A stretch of 64,000 bases of DNA, from positions 1,674,001 to 1,738,000 of the forward strand of contig KV748179.1 in the NCBI GenBank assembly GCA_001692895.1, read 5' to 3'. Position 1 is the stretch's first letter. Each line of letters opens with the position of its first letter. A program made the translations under genes and the position numbers. Positions 35,310 to 44,899 of this stretch are shown piece after piece. This DNA comes from Cenococcum geophilum 1.58. Its lineage: Eukaryota > Ascomycota > Dothideomycetes > Gloniales > Gloniaceae. Below the pieces are notes generated by a model that did no database searches, was not told the DNA's origin, and worked only from the letters and a program-made list of their open reading frames with translations.

Positions 35310-35368
35310 TAGTAGGTTGCGCGTAGGTTGCGTGTAGGTTGCTCGCAGGCTACGCGCAGGCTGCGTGT
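35310..35368. repeat. X1: 11-bp GCGYGTAGGTT repeat
   Basis: About five units of GCGCGTAGGTT / GCGCAGGCTAC type near the right end of X1. They are mirrored at 40501-40560 in X2. Confidence 0.75.
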
Positions 35369-35483
35369 TAAAAAAACACAACATAGGCTAGTCGGTCGAG
35401 TTGCTAAATGCCCTTAACTGCGCGCCAATTGCGTTAACCACCAACCATTAAGGCTATTAGTAGGGTACTATATTTTACCAATG

Positions 35484-37564
35484 CATAAACTATATTAAAG
35501 GAGCCTTAATTATAATATTAAAGAATCTAGAGGAATAATTAGAGGACTAGAGAAGTAAATAATAAATTTTAATATATATAAATAAAATAGTAATGTTTAA
35601 TAAAGGTTTAAACTAAAGAATAAAGATGAGCTAAAAGTTAACCTAAAGCACCTAGCGTATTATATATTGGCGTGGATTATATACATAGATATATATATAA
35701 TATACATAAAAATCTAAAAGAAAAGAATTAGAAGTACCCTATAAGGATATATTAGGCGCTAGAAAAGTAATAGTATAAAAATGCTAAGTATATATATAAA
35801 TAGCATCTAATAGAAGTTTAGGAGTTAGGAGATTTAATACTTTAACTAAAAAGATTCCTTATAAAAGAATACCTTAATAAATAATGGTGGTGGGAATACG
35901 TAGAGAATACGTGTTTATAGTATATTAAATATAAAAAGCGAACTAGGTATTAGCTAAAGAGTAAGCTAAGTATAGTAGAATTAAGTAGCTAATAGTTAGG
36001 AAAAGTAAAGGCCTATAAAACTAGAGGGAGCTAATAGTAAAGCTTTAGACCCTTAAAGGAATTTAAAGGCAATACCTAAATTTATAAGTTAATTAGTAAG
36101 ATTAGCAGTTTAAAGTACTAATAGATAGTAAAGTAATTAGGAACTATATTTTATTAATAGTAGTTAAAAAAAATAGAATTACCTTATATATAGAAGAGGC
36201 ATTCTTACCTATTAGTTATAATTTTAGGAGATCTAAATGCCTATAGAGGAGGTATTATTAACCTTAAAATAGGACCTGTATAATTATAGCACCTATTATA
36301 CTAAACGCGTGCTTACGCGTTCGGTACACCAGGTACGCGTTTACGCGTTTAGTGCACCAACTACTTGCTTACGCGTCTGGTGCACTTATAAAGTACTAAC
36401 TAATTAGGGGGGAGGTGTATCAGTATATAGACCACGTAGTCTGCTTTATATAATTGACAGTCACCATCCAAACAAGCATACGATACTACATGTATTTCGT
36501 GCCCGTGGATATGACTTACTTGTGCTATTAAGTTAGTACGAACAGGACCTATTTAAATAACTATTAAAGAGAGATAAATTAAGATGTTTTTTAATATCCT
36601 ACTATTAGAATAGGGTAAGGCAGTATTAAGTATACCTTAGTTATAGAAATATAATCTAAGAATTAATTAGGTTATAGGTTAGGTTAATATTAAAGATACT
36701 TAATAATGTAAAAGGTGTGTAATAACTAAGATAGTATAGTACTAAGTTAAAGCAATATATAAAGAAACTAAGAAAGGGTTAAGTTATATACTAAAGAGAT
36801 ATTATAAGTATAGTAAAAGCCTATGAGGCCTAGAGAGCGAGAAGCTAGAAAAGTATATAGTATAAAACTATAAAATAGAGTTAGAACTAGAAATAAGTCT
36901 AAAGTTCTTTCTAATCTATAAGCTTATAGAAGAAGAGTTAAGGGCACTTAAGGAGTTTGTTTAAGAAACCCTATAAAAGGGATATATTAAACTATTATAG
37001 TTATTAGTGGGTTATCCAGTGCTATTTATACTAAAGAAAAATAGAAAACTTAAATTGTGTATTAACTATAAATAGTTAAATAATATTACTAGAAAGGATA
37101 GGTATTTTTACCCTTAATTAGTGAAATCTAGAATTAAATAGGTAATGCGTAAATCTTTATAAAGATAGATCTAAGGTAGGTATATTACCAGGTTAAGATT
37201 AAGGAGGGCGATAAATAGAAGGTAGCCTTTAGGTTAAAGAAAGGACTATATAAACCACTAGTTATATAATTCGAGCTTATAAATATACTAGTAACGTTCT
37301 AAAAGCGAATTAATAGTATATTAGGAGAATACCTTAACGAGTTTATTATAGTATATCTCGATAATATTATTATTATCTACTTAATAAGTAAGGAAGAATA
37401 CGGGGAACACGTTAAATAGGTCTTAAAAAGACTATTAAAAAAAGATACTAGTAGTAATTAAAAAATGCGAGTTCCCTACCAGAAAGACTAATTTTATTAG
37501 ATTTATTATTAAGCTAGGTTATATTAGTATAGACCTAAAGAAAATTAAAGCTGTAGTAAGTTAG
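35484..37564 (+). mobile_element. Gypsy G pol relic (B-related)
   Basis: This copy aligns with Gypsy B from about 14222 to 16030: protease region, reverse transcriptase start and the YLDDI-type box. It is more mutated than B. It starts exactly at the X1 edge and its preceding sequence is found inverted at 42820-43055, next to X2. A solo LTR (36277-36544) is inserted in it. It ends at 37564, where the LTR of Gypsy F begins. Confidence 0.82.
36277..36544 (-). mobile_element. Solo LTR with five ACGCGT boxes
   Basis: 268 bp with TG...CA ends (TGTATAATTATAG ... GTACGAACA) flanked by a perfect 5-bp duplication, GGACC (36272-36276 and 36545-36549). It sits in the protease region of Gypsy G. It is a solo LTR left by recombination of a full element. 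It contains ACGCGT five times between about 36304 and 36385. The second copy, 43692-43959, is inverted and also 268 bp. Confidence 0.9.
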
Positions 37565-39020
37565 TGTTATAAGACATCCCTATAATACCTTATATACGTC
37601 TACCTATTTCTACTAACTTAGTAACTAAAGACTAACTATAAAATAATAATCTAATAGTAATCTACAGTAATCTAATAGCAATCTACCGCATTCCGCTATA
37701 TTCTACTAAGTCCTACTAAGTTCTACTAAATCCTACTAAATTCTATTAGGACTACTACCTAAATTCTATTCTACTCTATATATATATTAACTAAGCAACT
37801 AAGTCTATAATATATACCCTTTCTTCCCGTTTTCCTATCTTCTTTCCTTATATAATGTTTTAATTTTATTATACAGTTTATATATATAGCTTAATAATAT
37901 TTACTTTACTATATATTATTGTTGCTTACACTTACTCTATAACACTATATTATATTAAACCTATACTTTATACTGCCCTATTTAGCATACAGAATAACCT
38001 AAAAGCCCCTATATCTATAACTAACCTACGTAATATATTTACCGAATTAATAAAGAGCCTATAATAGGCCTTTATAGACACCCTTACTAAATAAGAAGCT
38101 TAATATTAGGGAACAATTAAATCTCTAAAAAAAGAAATTAAAGTGATCCGTTGTAACCTACCGTCTGCTATACTATCGCCCTTACCCGTTTCTACTAGTA
38201 TTAACCTATAAGTACTAGATAAAGGAAACGTGTCTAAAACTAGCTCCTTAACCCTAAATTCGCTAACTAGTGCCTCTATAAAGAAGCTAACCGAATATCT
38301 CCCTAACCCTTCCGCCTATTTAGGTAAAAGAAGTAAACTACGCTCCTTTTTTAACTAACTTAAGAACTAGGTAAACGGTAATATTAATTGCTACCTTACC
38401 CCTAATAGCTAAATACGTTATACTATAAGCCGCTTAATAGGAGACGCTGCGGAAACTATATACCCGTTTTAGCTAAGCACTATAAAAGAACTAGTTACTA
38501 TACTAGAAGCATTTTATAGCAACCCTAACCAAATTATAACGGTATAAAGAAAACTAAATAAGATAATATAAGGCTTTAAGAGCTTCCCGTTATATTTCGC
38601 TAAATTTTATTACTATATTAAAAAAACTAAATAAAATGAACCCACCTTAATTAATCGCCTAGTAGAATCATTAAACTCTAAACTAAAGACTTCTCTTATA
38701 GGAGTTAAGCTACTAGATACTCTTGCTACCTACGCTAATATTATTAACGGCCTATATAATAATATACTACGCCTTACCCTAAAATATATACCTTAATACT
38801 TTACCCCTTAGCCACCTAGGACCCGTAAGGACCTAAACGCTATAGATATTAATACTAGAACCCTTTTTTACGCCCTAAAAGGATCTATTAAATATAAATA
38901 ACGCATTAAATATAGTCTTTATTTTAAGTGTGGGAGCGGCGCTTATATTTTTAAATACTATTCTGTTTTAATGCCCTAAATATATATACGAACAACTAAT
39001 ATAAACGACTAATCGCCCTA
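37565..39020 (+). mobile_element. Gypsy F: 5' LTR and gag, partner of Gypsy E
   Basis: A 248-bp LTR (37565-37812; TGTTATAAG ... CTATAATA) is followed by a gag region ending at the 15-bp LINE target duplication. It lacks protease and pol, which is what Gypsy E (7615-22884) has, while E lacks gag and 5' LTR. The LTRs of E and F are alignable. After reversing the inversion the two are colinear, so I infer one element. Confidence 0.8.
37990..38970 (+). pseudogene. Gypsy F gag with zinc knuckle
   Basis: The region has the arrangement of a Gypsy gag downstream of a 5' LTR. A capsid-like stretch ends in a knuckle, LYFKCGSGAYIFKYYS, at about 38918-38968 (family CFxCGSxGHxxxxC). One Cys remains; the other two Cys and the His are Tyr. 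I could not place a start codon. Its C-terminal end would join the protease in Gypsy E. Confidence 0.65.
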
Positions 39021-39035
39021 AATAAGCCTTATTTA
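39021..39035. repeat. LINE target-site duplication, right copy (inverted)
   Basis: AATAAGCCTTATTTA is the exact reverse complement of 22885-22899. A short ATT/AAT-rich tail (AATAATAATAATTT) adjoins it and is the probable LINE 3' end. Confidence 0.85.
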
Positions 39036-40384
39036 ATAATAATAATTTATTGCTTAACGTCTAATACGGATCCCTATTAGGCCTACGCGGACTACTCCTT
39101 ATTTATATATAGGGAGAAAACTCTATTTAAGAAAATGAGAAAACCCCGTAATCTATCTCCCCGCCTTTTAGGACTTAATAACTTAGCGCCTATAAGTCGC
39201 CTATAAGTCGCCTATAGTACTCTACTACCTTACTTTTTAACCTTTTTAGGAACTACTGCTGCCGTAACAAGCCTACGGACGCGCTAGTATTATACACTTT
39301 ACTCTACCACTGTAGAGTTATTAGGGGGCGCCTACTGCTCGCCCCTTTGCCTTTTATTACCATTTCCTTTATAACCCAGAACTAATTTAGTATACTTTGG
39401 CTAATAAGCTACTAGGTAACCGCCTTAAGACCTTTTTATATTAAGAGTAGTGTATTATAGTTCTCTATGCTAGCTACTAAGAGTATTACCTTTTGGTTGG
39501 TGTATAAGGGGCATAATAGTATTACGTGTTTTAGTGTCTATCTTAGCCAGCTATATTCGCATCTCAGGCTACCTACTAGAACACCTACCCAGTAGAGCTA
39601 ATCTTTTAGTCCTATTACTCCTGTTCTTATAAGTATTGCCATTATATTTTTTACCTTTATTAGGCCTTTACAGAGCCCTTAAGTATTTACCCCCTATAGC
39701 GTTAACTATGCTATAGCTTAGGTTTCTCTTGTCTAAGTTAGCCTCTAAACCTTTAACTCCTATATACCTTTTTAGCGTTGGTCTAACCAGTATTACATTA
39801 CGGTAAATAGTTTCCCGGCATTCTTCCGTGCTCTACTTTAGCTTCTTTCTCTCTCTTACTATTATCTTTACTAGCCTTTTACGCGTCTCCCTTCCTCCTC
39901 TATATAGGCCTGGGTCCTAAAGCAGTACTATTCTTCTTTTACTTTCTTTACCTACTTCTCTAATATATCTTCCCTACTTTAGGGTTATTGGTTTATTCTC
40001 CTATAGGGTACCCTAGGGTCCCTCCATAGTTTATTTAGGCGTATCTTAATATACTTTATAATATTAGAGTTACGTTTATTTTACGCCCTTTATATTGCAG
40101 CGGCTTTAATATATAGTTATAGGGGGGGAATATTGGCTTCCTTCTTAAGAAGTACTGTAGCCATTCGCTTATACCCGCCTATTATACTCCGGAGGCAGGC
40201 TGTTTAGACCTTTTAAAGTAGTTTAAGGAGTGATTTAGGAGGGCCTTTCTTAGTTTCTCTAATGGCCCAAATACTAGATCTATACGTTATAGTTAGCCAG
40301 ACAACTACTGTATATAGTAGGCGTGACTTCTAGAAGTATGGGCCCTATATAGAATTAACGATCCTAGATAATGCGATATACTAT
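39036..40384 (-). pseudogene. LINE ORF2 C-terminus and 3' end (displaced)
   Basis: Minus-strand reading starts at the X2 edge with YIALSRIVNSI, then KSRLLYTVVVWLTITYRSSI, then ACLRSIIGGYKRM, then EANIPPL-stop-LYIKAAAI, then NKLWRDPRVPYRRIN. This is the region downstream of the reverse transcriptase in Tad1-clade LINEs. A C-terminal zinc motif reads CEYSWLR-stop-TLKHVILLCPLY at about 39575-39510. It is the direct continuation of the frame that stops at 27116. Confidence 0.85.
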
Positions 40385-40500
40385 TATCGGTAAAATATAG
40401 TACCCTACCAATGGCCTTAATGGTTAGTAGTTGACGCAATTGGCGCGTAGTTGAGGGCATTTAGCAACTCGACCGACTAGCCTATATCGTGTTTTTTTAA

Positions 40501-40560
40501 CACGCAGCCTGCGCGTAGCCTGCGAGCAACCTATATGTAACCTACGCGCAACCTGCCAGC
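40501..40560. repeat. X2: 11-bp repeat
   Basis: Five or so units of AACCTACGCGC type, the inverse of 35310-35368. Confidence 0.75.
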
Positions 40561-41097
40561 AATCTGCGCATTTAGCAACTATAATTGTATTTACCTCTTT
40601 TATACTAATAGCATATTTTAAATAAATAAAAGCTACTTTAAAGCTATTTATAAGACTAGCAAAATAAATATTATTTTAAATAATTTAATATAATATAGCG
40701 ATGGTTCTCTTTTACCTATCTACCTATTGACTTACCTACCTGCCTATATCGCCTACCTATCTACATTACCTACCTATCTGTATTACCTACCTATCTACAT
40801 TACCTACCTGTCTATATCGCCTACCTATTTATATTTACCTACCTGTCTATATCTGCCTACCCGTTAGCATCTACCTACCTATCTATATCTGCCTACCTGT
40901 TAGCATCTCCCTACTTATGCCTACCTATTTATAGTACCTTAATTCAATTAATCGATTAAATCGTTTGTAGCGTTCACTAGCTAGTCGTTGTCGTCTAGCT
41001 CTTGCGACGGTGGTCTGGTTTTGGTAACGGTCGTCTAGCTCTGGCGATAGTAGTCTAGCTTTAGCGACGGTAGTCTAGTTCTAGTAACGGTCCTCTC

Positions 41098-41210
41098 CTA
41101 CCTACTTGCCTACCTACCTACCTACCTACCTACCTACCTACCTACCTACCTACCTACCTACTTACCTACCTACCTACCTGCCTGCCTGCCTGCCTGCCTA
41201 CCTGCCTATA
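41098..41210. repeat. X2: (CCTA)n microsatellite
   Basis: About 27 units of CCTA or CCTG, the inverse of the X1 TAGG array. A looser CTACCTACCT array with longer units lies at 40715-40930. Confidence 0.92.
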
Positions 41211-41394
41211 TTAGTATATGATTTAATTTAGGGGAGGGGTCGGCCTAATTAAAGGCCCTAATTATATTTAAACGGGTGCCTCCCTAGGAGGCCTTAATTT
41301 AATTTAGTAATAGGCCAATATTAAAGCTCTGGTTTAATTTGATTAATTAATTAATTAAATTATTTGTGGTGTTTACTGGCTAGTTATTTAAATG

Positions 41395-41765
41395 GTTATT
41401 GTCTAGTTCTGGCAACGGTCGTCTAGTTCTGGCGACAGTTGTCTGGCTCTAGTAATGGTTGTTTAGTTCTAGTAACGGTCGTCTAGTTTTGGTAATAGTT
41501 GTTTAGTTCTAGCGACGGTTATCTGGCTTTGGCGATGGTCGTCTAGTTCTAGTAACGGTCGTCTAGTTCTAGTAACGGTCGTCTAGTTTTGGCGACGGTT
41601 GTCTGGTTCTAACGACGGTTGTTTAGCTCTGGCGACGGTCGTCTAGTTCTAGCGACGGTTATCTGGCTCTGGCGACAGTCGTCTAGCTCTGGCGACGGTC
41701 GTCTGGTTCTAGCAACGGTCGTCTAGTTTTGGCGACGGTCGTCTAGTTCTAGCGACGGTCCTCTG
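41395..41765. repeat. X2: 20-bp minisatellite
   Basis: About eighteen units of GTCTAGTTCTAGCGACGGTC with C/T and G/A variation, six or so more than in X1. A short block of the same unit also lies at 40975-41095. Confidence 0.87.
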
Positions 41766-41881
41766 CTGGCTGCCGTTCTGGTGCCTCCCTGGGTAGGGAG
41801 GATATAAGGAAGGAAGGATAGATAAAAAAAATAAGGTGGCTATATAGGAGAGGCTATCGGGAATATAGCGGGGACCTGATA

Positions 41882-42312
41882 TAGAGCTTTGTATAGAGCC
41901 TCCGTATGTAAAGCTTTGCGTAGAGCCTTGTGTAGAGCTTTTATACGTAGAGCTTTATACAGAGCTTCGTACAGAGCTTCGTGTAGAGCTTTGTATAGAG
42001 CCTTATGCAGAGCCTCGTGTAGAGCCTTTATATATAAAGCTTTATATAGAGCCTCATATAGAGCCTCTATACGTAGAGCTTTATATAGAGCTTCGTATAA
42101 AGCTTTATATAGAGCCTCTATACGCAGAGCTTCGTATAGAGCTTTATACAGAGCTTCGTATAAAGCCTTGTATAGAGCTTCGTGTAGAGCTTTATACAGA
42201 GCTTTGTATAGAGCTTCGTGTAGAGCTTCGTATAAAGCTTTATACAAAGCCTCTATATATAGAGCTTTGTATAGGGCCTCGTGTAAAGCTTTATATAGAG
42301 CTTTATATAGAG
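41882..42312. repeat. X2: 12-bp tandem repeat
   Basis: Roughly 36 units of TATAGAGCTTTA type. Because 12 is a multiple of three and the unit holds no stop in one frame on each strand, it stays open on both strands: (+) 41889-42323 and (-) 41840-42247. Translations are four-residue repeats (ALYK/ALYE on minus, RALY/RASY on plus). Confidence 0.88.
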
Positions 42313-42399
42313 CCTTTAAGTAATAAGACTATATAAGATTGTATAAGATTATATTAGATAATATATAATAGTTAAATATATAGTATATAACTTTACCTT

Positions 42400-42765
42400 A
42401 ATTGCATGTTAAGAAATATATAGTTACCTTTTAAAGTTGCTAAGTAGGTTAAGGAATATATAGTTAGCTTTTAAAGTTGCTAAGTAGGTCAACTACATAT
42501 TATTTAACTTTTAAGTAGGTTAACTACATATTAAGAAATATATAGTTAGCTTTTAAAGTTGCTAAGTAGGTTAACTGTGTATTAAGAAATATACAGTTAG
42601 CTTTTAAAGTTGTTAAGTAGGTTAACTGCGTATTATTTAACTTTTAAATATATTAAGTTAGTTAATTGCGTGTCAAGTTAGTTAAATTATGTGTTAAGTT
42701 GGTTAATTGCGTGTTAAGTTAGTTAATTGCGTGTTAAGTTAGTCAAATTGCATATTAATTACGCG
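42400..42765. repeat. X2: ~60-bp and ~20-bp repeats
   Basis: Units with the core CTTTTAAAGTTGCTAAGTAG at about 60-bp spacing, then about five units of GTTAATTGCGTGTTAAGTTA. A GCGAAACGCG-like palindromic stretch (ACGCGAAACGCGAAAA) follows at 42760-42775. Confidence 0.78.
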
Positions 42766-42819
42766 AAACGCGAAAATTAAAGTCTACTTAAATCTCATCC
42801 TGCGAATATTTTCCCGATG

Positions 42820-43055
42820 TGCCTTTTTCTATAATTAGTTAGTCTTAAATAACTTATTTGTCCAGCTATATATAGAAATCTTCCTACTTATTATTATATT
42901 ATTACCTATACTACTTTTAATATAGCTCCCTAAGTATATACAGCCTATCTATAAGGAAGTATTTTCTTATTACTACGTTATAAAAGCCCTTTATATACCG
43001 TTTTTTTTTTAAAATCTAGTTAGAATTCTTAAATCCTTTTCTTCTTTTAGTTTGG
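42820..43055 (-). pseudogene. Gypsy G fragment displaced by the inversion
   Basis: The reverse complement aligns with Gypsy B at about 13980-14218 (for example AAGGGCTTTTATAACGTAGT against AAGGGCTGTTATAATGCAGT). It is the sequence immediately upstream of the G segment that starts at 35484. A Gypsy LTR starts at 43056. Confidence 0.8.
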
Positions 43056-43691
43056 TATTATAGGACGGGGGTAGTAGCTATAAAGCGTATGTATTTAAGG
43101 AGTCTACAAGACGTTACACAATCGATTGTAAGGGTTAAGGGCGTAAGGAGGTGATATACCTACGCGTAGCTAACATAAGCTATATGTAAGGTATATTTAA
43201 GAGCACGGGGCTCTCCTATGGAGGCCTTTACGGTGGGGTTCTATAATACTACCCCCCCTTCTATAGAGGCGGAGCTCTAGCGACGCTATAGTTACTATAT
43301 ATATATAAAAGGGATACTTAAGGTATAGAAAAGAAGAAAGGGGGGTATTACTAAAGGTTTAAAATAACGTTATATAATAAGGCTTAGCATCTAAAAATCC
43401 AACTAATTAGATAACTTTAACCGCTAGTTAAAGTTCCTAGATATCTTAACGATATTCTAGTTACGTAATCGCACTTTACCGCAATTTAACGGCAATTTAA
43501 TGGTAATTTACCCTTATGTGGTAATATATAACGGTTTAACTCTATAAGGGCTCTTATAGAGGATTAGGTATAAAATCTCTACTTAAGCCTAGTTTTTATA
43601 AGTTCGCGTAAGAAAAGTTGCTAATTAGATCCTTTATATTTTTAAAGTCTTCCTATAGTTGCCATTCTGGCTAATTTATATTAAATCCTAT
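43056..43691 (-). mobile_element. 3' end of a further Gypsy (M)
   Basis: A 193-bp LTR (43056-43248; in minus direction TATTATAGAACCCC ... CGTCCTATAATA) is followed by a polypurine tract (AAGGGGGGGTAGTA) and about 440 bp of 3' non-coding sequence. The latter includes the shared palindromic motif. No coding motif remains. It resembles the E/F LTR only at the ends. Confidence 0.65.
43413..43435. promoter_or_regulatory. Conserved palindromic motif, copy 3
   Basis: AACTTTAACCG and its arm TAGTTAAAGTT lie within the 3' non-coding part of Gypsy M, next to AACTAATTAGAT. Confidence 0.68.
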
Positions 43692-43959
43692 TGTTTGTAC
43701 TAACTTAATAGTATGAGTAAGTCGTATCCACGGGCACGAAATATATATAGTATTGTATGCTTGTTTGGATGGTAACTGTTGATTATATAAAGCAGACTAC
43801 GTGGTCTATATACTGATGTACCTCCCCCCTAATTAGTTAGTGCTTTATAAGTACACCAGACGCGTAAGCGAGTGGTTGGTGTATTGAACGCGTAAACGCG
43901 TACCTGGTGTACTAAACGCGTAAGTACGCGTTTGGTATAACAGGTGCTGTAATTATATA
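43692..43959 (+). mobile_element. Solo LTR, second copy with five ACGCGT boxes
   Basis: 268 bp, TGTTTGTACTAAC ... TAATTATATA, inverted relative to and the same length as the solo LTR at 36277-36544. Five ACGCGT sites remain (about 43858-43945). Flanking pentamers (CCTAT and CTAGC) do not match, so the target duplication is lost or the ends are truncated. Confidence 0.82.
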
Positions 43960-44240
43960 CTAGCAGTACTTGAAAAATAAAACCACCTGTATATAGCCTC
44001 TGTAATTGCTTTAATAAAACTATAGAACATAAAGGAAAATATATAGGAAATCTCCCCTAAGGTGCCGTCTAGGCTACCTTCTAAACGGTACCTTAAGCTA
44101 GCCGTAAGTCCTACTTATAGTCCGTAAAATAAACCGTACAGCCTTTTAACGGGCAGTAGACGAGCCGTAAGTTAGATTTTAAGGGCCGCCAAAGCGCTAG
44201 TGCTAAGCGAGCCAATGGCGATTACATAAGGACTAAACCC
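43960..44240. other. Unassigned interval with LTR-like end
   Basis: No coding motif. Its right end (about 44185-44226) reads GGGCCGCCAAAGCGCTAGTG ... GGCGATTACA. It resembles the GCCGCCAAGGCGCTAGC block of the Gypsy A LTR and could be the end of another LTR in minus orientation. The other end of that LTR was not found. Confidence 0.45.
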
Positions 44241-44480
44241 TTTCCCTAGTCGTTATAAGCTTATACAACAAGCCTTGATTTCTCAAAGGCTTTATTAGTA
44301 CTAGGGTGCTTAATTTTGTTGATAAAGCGTAAGTTAAATATACGGACGCCTTACGGAACGTCTTTCTTCGTTATAACTGCAAAGACGCCCTTTTCAAGTA
44401 GTCCGTTAATCTCTTTGCGTCATAAATCCGTAAAAGGGGTTTCCTGTACTAGAACTAATATATCCACAGGCGGAGATTGC
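44241..44480 (-). pseudogene. Copia H reverse transcriptase N-terminus
   Basis: The minus strand reads KEINGLLEKGVFAVITKKDV, then GVRIFNLRFINKIKHPSTNK, then AFEKSRLVV-stop-AYND. This is the start of a Copia reverse transcriptase (family RIFNSRFVDEIK...KSRLVVQAYND). It breaks off where the LTR-like sequence starts. Confidence 0.78.
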
Positions 44481-44899
44481 CTTACGGATATTCCTGCAAA
44501 GGTTAGGTGATTCTCTATTACGGGGTTCTTAGTTACAGGGTACTTTCAGGGGCGTCCTTAACCGCGCTTTATAGTAGGTTTAATAGGTTCTATAGGTTTC
44601 TAGGGGACTTCTAGGGTAGGTAAAGGTGCTTCCAGTTCATCTAATTTGGCGGTCACTTCTAGTTTGTCTAGTTCGGCGGTTACTTCTAGCTCGTCTAGCT
44701 CAACGTCATTGGTATTTTTAGGCCGAAAGTAGGGTTTTACGGACATGCTTCTGAAGTTAGTCGGTCCGCTAGGAAGTTATATATAGCACGTTTCGTCTTC
44801 TATAGCTAGTAAATAATAAGGTCCAGTCCAGTTACCGCTCTTACACTATATGAGGACTTTAGAATTAAGCGGGAGGTCATAAATTAAGGTCATATTAGG

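Larger units (their letters stand above)
27117..35483 (+). mobile_element. Element X copy 1, with Gypsy A nested
   Basis: X has short terminal inverted repeats (TATTAGGAAAATAT at the left, ATATTTTACCAATG at the right; consensus CATCGGKAAAATAT). No protein motif is seen between them, only a succession of different tandem repeats. This copy is about 2.17 kb once Gypsy A and its duplicated TATAC are removed. The left flank is LINE and the right flank is Gypsy G, so it is not a simple insertion. The second, inverted copy at 40385-42819 explains this. Confidence 0.75.
40385..42819 (-). mobile_element. Element X copy 2 (inverted)
   Basis: A 2,435-bp inverted copy of X with termini TATCGGTAAAATAT and ATATTTTCCCGATG. 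Its tandem-repeat blocks are in the exact reverse order of X1. Left flank: LINE. Right flank: Gypsy G. No coding motif is visible. Long open frames on both strands at 41840-42323 are by-products of the 12-bp repeat. Confidence 0.8.

Noticed and set aside
11000-37564. GTTAG left of both element D and Gypsy F as evidence of a link between them
   Set aside because: For D it is a verified two-sided duplication; for F only one side is visible, and a shared pentamer can be chance.
40501-42765. CRISPR-like arrays in X
   Set aside because: The repeats are contiguous tandem units without unique spacers, and no cas-like gene exists; the sequence is eukaryotic in character.
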